Source: Flammeovirga sp. EKP202 (GTDB taxonomy: Bacteria; Bacteroidota; Bacteroidia; Cytophagales; Flammeovirgaceae). Taken from it: a stretch of 64,000 nucleotides of DNA. Shown in pieces: positions 60,698-64,000 of this stretch; the stretch's first letter is position 1, and each line of letters begins with the position of its first letter. Both the position numbers and the translations under genes were made by a program. The notes below the pieces were generated by a model. That model did not search any database. It was not told the origin of the DNA and was given only the letters and a program-made list of their open reading frames with translations. The stretch covers positions 1 through 64,000 of the forward strand of contig NZ_JACVVP010000020.1 in assembly GCF_014534745.1 (NCBI RefSeq), read 5' to 3'.

Positions 60698-62926
60698 ATG
60701 AGATCATTTTTTAAAGTTACATTCTTTAATGTACTAATTTTATTTGTCATTTCGTCTAATTTTGGTTGGACACAAAATATTCCTGTAAAAACTTGGCGTT
60801 CACACCTCAACTTTAGTAATGCTCATTCTGTAGCCATCACAGACAATGAAGTTTTCTGTGCTTCCAATAATGCCCTGTTTTCTTATGGCAGAAATAATAG
60901 TATTATCACCACTCTTACAAAAGATGATGGACTAAGTGACACCAATATTTTAGCATTAGGCTATGCTGCACCTTCAGACCAACTGATTGTACTTTATGCA
61001 AATGGCAACCTTGATTTCATTACCGATGACGAAATCGTAAACATGAGAACCTTACTCAACACTTCATACCCTAATAAGGTGTTTTATGGGTTGAGAGTTA
61101 ATGGACGCTATCTCTACGTTTGTGCAAGTTTTGGTGTTGCGAAGATCAATACGGATAATTTTACCATTGAAGAAACATATGATTTCATCGGTCAAAATGG
61201 TTCTGAAAATGCTGTTTTTGATATTACATTCAGTGAAGAATTAATATACATTGCATCTAATGAAGGTATAAAAAGTGCTTCTACAGATGACGATGTCAAC
61301 AAACAAGATTTTAATAATTGGGATTTAATCATTCCTTCTACTTCATTCTCTACAAGATCAGTGTTATGGGCAGGCGATGCATTGTACTACACCAACAACC
61401 AAGTCAATGAATTAAGAAAATATGCGGATGAAACCTCATCAACTGTGTTGAATTACTCAAAGAATGTTTACTTGCTTGATTTCTGGAGAGATGATATCAC
61501 GCTTGTAGCCGAAGATGAAATTTACAGAATTGACGATCAAGATCAGGTAACCACTTGGTCCGATTCTAAAGTTCCTGCTCCCAGACAATTATTAGACGAT
61601 GAAGAAGGAAGAGCTTGGGTAGCAGATAATACAAGCGGGCTTGTTTCAATCTCAGCAAATGGAGATGAAATTCAAGGTTTCGCTCCTTCAGGACCATTAT
61701 TTCCGGTTGCAAGACAAATCATCAATGCTAATGATAAAATAGTAATGATCCCATCTACAGATGATCCTAATGTAACTGTAGGAAGTTTCTCAATTTTTGA
61801 AAATGGCCAATGGATCAATTATACTTCGGAAAATAAAACTTCAGTCATCACTATTCCTGCCACGGCTCCTTTTTATGGAGTGACCTTCAATGCCTTTGAA
61901 AATATACTTTATTTTGCGAGTAATGGTGATGGACTTCTAGCATACAATCTCAATGATGAATCCTATGAAGTGATCAAATCGCCATTTTTATTAGATGGCA
62001 GAACGGATGCTAATCTTAAAAGTCTTTCTTTTGACTTTTTTGGCAACTTATGGACGAGCTCCCAATTTTATATCCACCAAAGAGATACTGAGGGAACTTG
62101 GACACACACAAGAAATTCTAGCTTAAGCTCTGCTGCCATTGCAACTCAAAATTCTACTCAAAATGATGTTTGGTTTATATTGGATAATAATCGATTACTT
62201 ACCTACAAAGAAGGTAGTACTCGTTTCTTAACAACTGATCAAACTAGTGGTGGACTTCCTTCGAATGTTGTTTTCACCATTCAGTTGGATAACAGTGGAA
62301 GCATGTGGATGGGTACAGAAGATGGTAGTGCTGAATATTTTGGTTTCTCTCCTTCTGAAGTCAGTGAATTTTCAGTCGCCTTACCTCGTTTTGATGGCTT
62401 TCCACTATTAAGGGGTGAAAGAGTGTTGAGTTATGGTATTGATGGCGGAAATAGAAAATGGATTGGTACAGGTAATGGCCTTTGGCTTTTCAGCAAAGAT
62501 GGAGGGCAGTTGTTTGAATACTTTACTCAAGATAATTCTCCGCTCTTGTCCAATGAAATCAAAACTATTGGAATACAGCCAAGTACCGGAGAAGTATTTA
62601 TAGGAACTGATAACGGTGTTGTTTCTTACCGATCAGATGCTACCGAACCTTCAAGAACAATTGATAAAATTACTGTATTCCCAAGTCCAGTGAGACCAAA
62701 TTATAATGGTGTTTTAACAATAAACGGCTTGGTGGATAATGCTAGTGTAAAAATCACTGACACGGCAGGAAATATTGTTTGGGATGGAAAATCTTATGGT
62801 GGTAGTACTTCATGGAATCTTAGGTTAGACAGCGGTACAAAACCTGCAACAGGTGTTTATTTCATATTTGCCACTGACCTTGATGGTGTAGAAAAGAATG
62901 TTGGGAAGTTTGCGGTGATTAGGTAG
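60698..62926 (+). CDS. porZ: PorZ-like beta-propeller protein of the type IX secretion system
   Basis: A 742-residue exported protein. A signal peptide (about 1-26) precedes WRSHLNFSNA at 33-42, the PorZ-type start, followed by DDGLSDTNILALGY and a QLIVLYANGNLDFI segment. Two beta-propellers occupy about 35-640. The C-terminal Ig-like domain (VFPSPVRPNYNGVLTINGL at about 665, then VKITDTAGNIVWDG) is the characteristic PorZ end, itself T9SS-sorting-like. PorZ helps process T9SS cargo at the surface. Length fits the family (about 770). Its presence agrees with the T9SS cargo proteins in this window. Monocistronic with a terminator. Confidence 0.9.
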   Translation: MRSFFKVTFFNVLILFVISSNFGWTQNIPVKTWRSHLNFSNAHSVAITDNEVFCASNNALFSYGRNNSIITTLTKDDGLSDTNILALGYAAPSDQLIVLYANGNLDFITDDEIVNMRTLLNTSYPNKVFYGLRVNGRYLYVCASFGVAKINTDNFTIEETYDFIGQNGSENAVFDITFSEELIYIASNEGIKSASTDDDVNKQDFNNWDLIIPSTSFSTRSVLWAGDALYYTNNQVNELRKYADETSSTVLNYSKNVYLLDFWRDDITLVAEDEIYRIDDQDQVTTWSDSKVPAPRQLLDDEEGRAWVADNTSGLVSISANGDEIQGFAPSGPLFPVARQIINANDKIVMIPSTDDPNVTVGSFSIFENGQWINYTSENKTSVITIPATAPFYGVTFNAFENILYFASNGDGLLAYNLNDESYEVIKSPFLLDGRTDANLKSLSFDFFGNLWTSSQFYIHQRDTEGTWTHTRNSSLSSAAIATQNSTQNDVWFILDNNRLLTYKEGSTRFLTTDQTSGGLPSNVVFTIQLDNSGSMWMGTEDGSAEYFGFSPSEVSEFSVALPRFDGFPLLRGERVLSYGIDGGNRKWIGTGNGLWLFSKDGGQLFEYFTQDNSPLLSNEIKTIGIQPSTGEVFIGTDNGVVSYRSDATEPSRTIDKITVFPSPVRPNYNGVLTINGLVDNASVKITDTAGNIVWDGKSYGGSTSWNLRLDSGTKPATGVYFIFATDLDGVEKNVGKFAVIR

Positions 62927-62946
62927 TTTCCAATCAATATATATCA

Positions 62947-62987
62947 AGCTCATTCTTTTGTCAGTTTACAGAAGGATGAGCTTTTTT
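62947..62987 (+). terminator. Terminator of porZ
   Basis: AGCTCAT / ATGAGCT with inner CTT/AAG pairing, followed by TTTTTT. Confidence 0.8.
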
Positions 62988-63022
62988 ATGATATAAGAGT
63001 TTTTAAGGTGTAGCTAACAAAC

Positions 63023-63346
63023 ACATTGTAAACTAAATTATAGTCAACTTTCATTTGTTCTTTCTACCAACATTTATAAGATCGATTTTCAAGCTTCCTT
63101 CTTCTTCATTTTTGTCTTAACACAAAAACGAAGCAAAAAAGTCAAGGCTTTGAAGTCAAAAGCTAAATTCCATTCCTCCCACCTAAATGATTTTAAACTC
63201 GCTAAAGCTCAAACAAAAAAATCATTCTTAACGGCTCAATACATGAAATTCTTAACGCTTTTCCCTTCAAGGCCGAAGGAACTTACTGCTAGATGATTAC
63301 CTAATTACAAATCAAAAGAAAAGTGTTTTATAATTCTCTTCTAAAA
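63023..63346. repeat. Mosaic repeat element 3, right end missing
   Basis: The left end ACATTGTAAACTAAATTAT (63023-63041) matches the inverted repeats of elements 1 and 2. Module B (63087-63276) is shared with element 2 and module C (about 63263-63346) with element 1. No right terminal repeat is found before the terminator at 63342-63384. It lies between the terminators of two convergent genes. Confidence 0.65.
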
Positions 63347-63384
63347 ACTTGTAGAACCATCAATCGATATTCCTACAAGTTTAT
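63342..63384 (-). terminator. Terminator of the 63414 lipoprotein gene
   Basis: AAACTTGTAG / CTACAAGTTT, a 10-bp perfect stem with an 18-nt loop, followed on the minus strand by T-rich sequence. Confidence 0.75.
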
Positions 63385-63413
63385 TATTCCATAAAATCAT
63401 CTTCAAGAAAAAA

Positions 63414-63770
63414 TCAATCACAATACACAAACTCATCCGAAGGAGCTTCTTCCAATGAATTAATATCCTGTTCTAATGCGGGAAAAGAAGAAATAGCAAC
63501 TCCATCACAAGCTCTTCGTTTTAGACCAGAAGCATTCAATATAGTTTGACCTCCATCAGGTGACATTGATACTCTTTGCCATGCTCCTTTGACAAACTCA
63601 TTCGTTGAATTAATATAGACTTCAAAGTTTGTATTGGAATGATAGATGTACAAAGTATCTCTACTTTCACTGTACAGTACTTTATCAAAATTCCCTCCTA
63701 AGGGTTCGACATCTTTAGAACACGAGGCAATGAAGGGTAAACTGATTAGAAATAACGCTAATTTTCTCAT
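63414..63770 (-). CDS. Small lipoprotein, unknown function
   Basis: A 118-residue lipoprotein with a signal ending in IASC (lipid Cys17) and KDVE after it. The mature part has a few beta strands (DTLYIYHSNTNFEVYINS) and two further cysteines in ACDG and the C-terminal YCD. I do not recognise the family. It ends just before its own terminator. Confidence 0.75.
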   Translation of the reverse strand: MRKLALFLISLPFIASCSKDVEPLGGNFDKVLYSESRDTLYIYHSNTNFEVYINSTNEFVKGAWQRVSMSPDGGQTILNASGLKRRACDGVAISSFPALEQDINSLEEAPSDEFVYCD

Positions 63771-63920
63771 TTTTATTTAGTTTGATATTATACAAATTAA
63801 AATAGATAGTATCAGAAAACCATTTCGGAGCGGAGAAAATTCAGATTCGTTCACAAAACAAAAATGAACTAGCGTTATATTGCCGATTTACTTTTTAAAA
63901 TAAACAAATCACTATCATTT

Positions 63921-63948
63921 TTTGAATGGAAAATCTAAGGTATTTTTG
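63921..63948 (+). promoter_or_regulatory. Promoter of the gene at the window end
   Basis: TTTG at 63921-63924, 16-bp spacer, TATTTTTG at 63941-63948. The start codon is 32 bp downstream. Confidence 0.45.
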
Positions 63949-63980
63949 TTGAAAATAAACCACCTTACAAATTCATTATC

Positions 63981-64000
63981 ATGAGTAAAAAAGTTAGAAT
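63981..64000 (+). CDS. Start of a gene cut by the window edge
   Basis: ATG at 63981 opens a frame reading MSKKVR and continuing past the end. A good promoter lies upstream. Too little is visible to name it; glyceraldehyde-3-phosphate dehydrogenase often starts in this style, but so do many other proteins. Confidence 0.5.

Noticed and set aside
11596-63346. Mosaic elements as remnants of a coding IS
   Set aside because: None of the three copies holds a transposase-like frame of any length; the conserved parts are dyads and short blocks.

Overview
The window is a low-GC, chromosome-type segment from a member of the Bacteroidota, most likely a marine gliding Cytophagales bacterium. Support comes from promoters of the TTTG / TAnnTTTG kind, lipoproteins with acidic residues after the lipid cysteine, a PorZ-like type IX secretion (T9SS) component, proteins with T9SS type A or gliding-associated C-termini, and a Bacteroidota-style MurG-MurC-FtsQ-FtsA-FtsZ block. 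A Flammeovirga-like genus is my guess from general appearance, not a demonstrated assignment. I see no rRNA, tRNA, CRISPR array, prophage or complete insertion sequence.

Layout. 1-2.0 kb: an alpha/beta hydrolase and a small membrane protein. 2.1-7.6 kb: a probable zinc-limitation locus, with a four-gene operon (TonB receptor, acidic surface lipoprotein, hisI, folE) divergent from a Fur/Zur-type regulator and followed by an NTF2-like protein. Two similar dyads overlap the promoters. 7.9-10.2 kb: a three-gene operon (nucleotidyltransferase, methyltransferase, SDR). 10.5-17.8 kb: di-heme peroxidase, phosphofructokinase, GIN-domain protein, CcoI-type copper ATPase and a DMT transporter. 18-24.5 kb: division and wall genes. 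24.8-28.3 kb: a gliding-associated surface protein and a small exported protein. 28.5-32 kb: receiver protein, small protein, PhnP-like hydrolase, phosphatidylserine decarboxylase and an outer-membrane-like protein with a basic tail. 32.1-35.1 kb: three diverged paralogous small proteins, with a conserved 26-nt element recurring just before terminators, and a DUF5675-SH3 protein. 35.3-41.3 kb: purD, purK and a giant WG-repeat protein. 41.4-44.9 kb: two winged-helix-like paralogs, TypA/BipA and a HAD phosphatase. 45-50.2 kb: a two-gene surface operon, an S74 self-cleaving chaperone protein followed by a modular T9SS protein. 50.4-52.7 kb: an AraC-DUF4345-SDR operon. 52.7-53.9 kb: gene-poor, with a candidate small RNA and a repeat. 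53.9-63.8 kb: fhs, enoyl-CoA hydratase, a degenerate SDR, Nudix hydrolase, GH13 amylase, porZ and a small lipoprotein. A new gene begins at 63981.

The parts that ordinary annotation would miss are these: (1) the shared operator and near-leaderless regulator at the putative zinc locus; (2) a mosaic repeat family with TTGTAAACTAAATTATCG terminal inverted repeats, three copies; (3) a second palindromic family at 17.8 kb with a miniature relative at 58.5 kb; (4) a 29-bp near-perfect hairpin at 56.6 kb; (5) the small-protein array with its conserved 3' element; (6) an orphan promoter-to-terminator unit at 52.7-53.0 kb.
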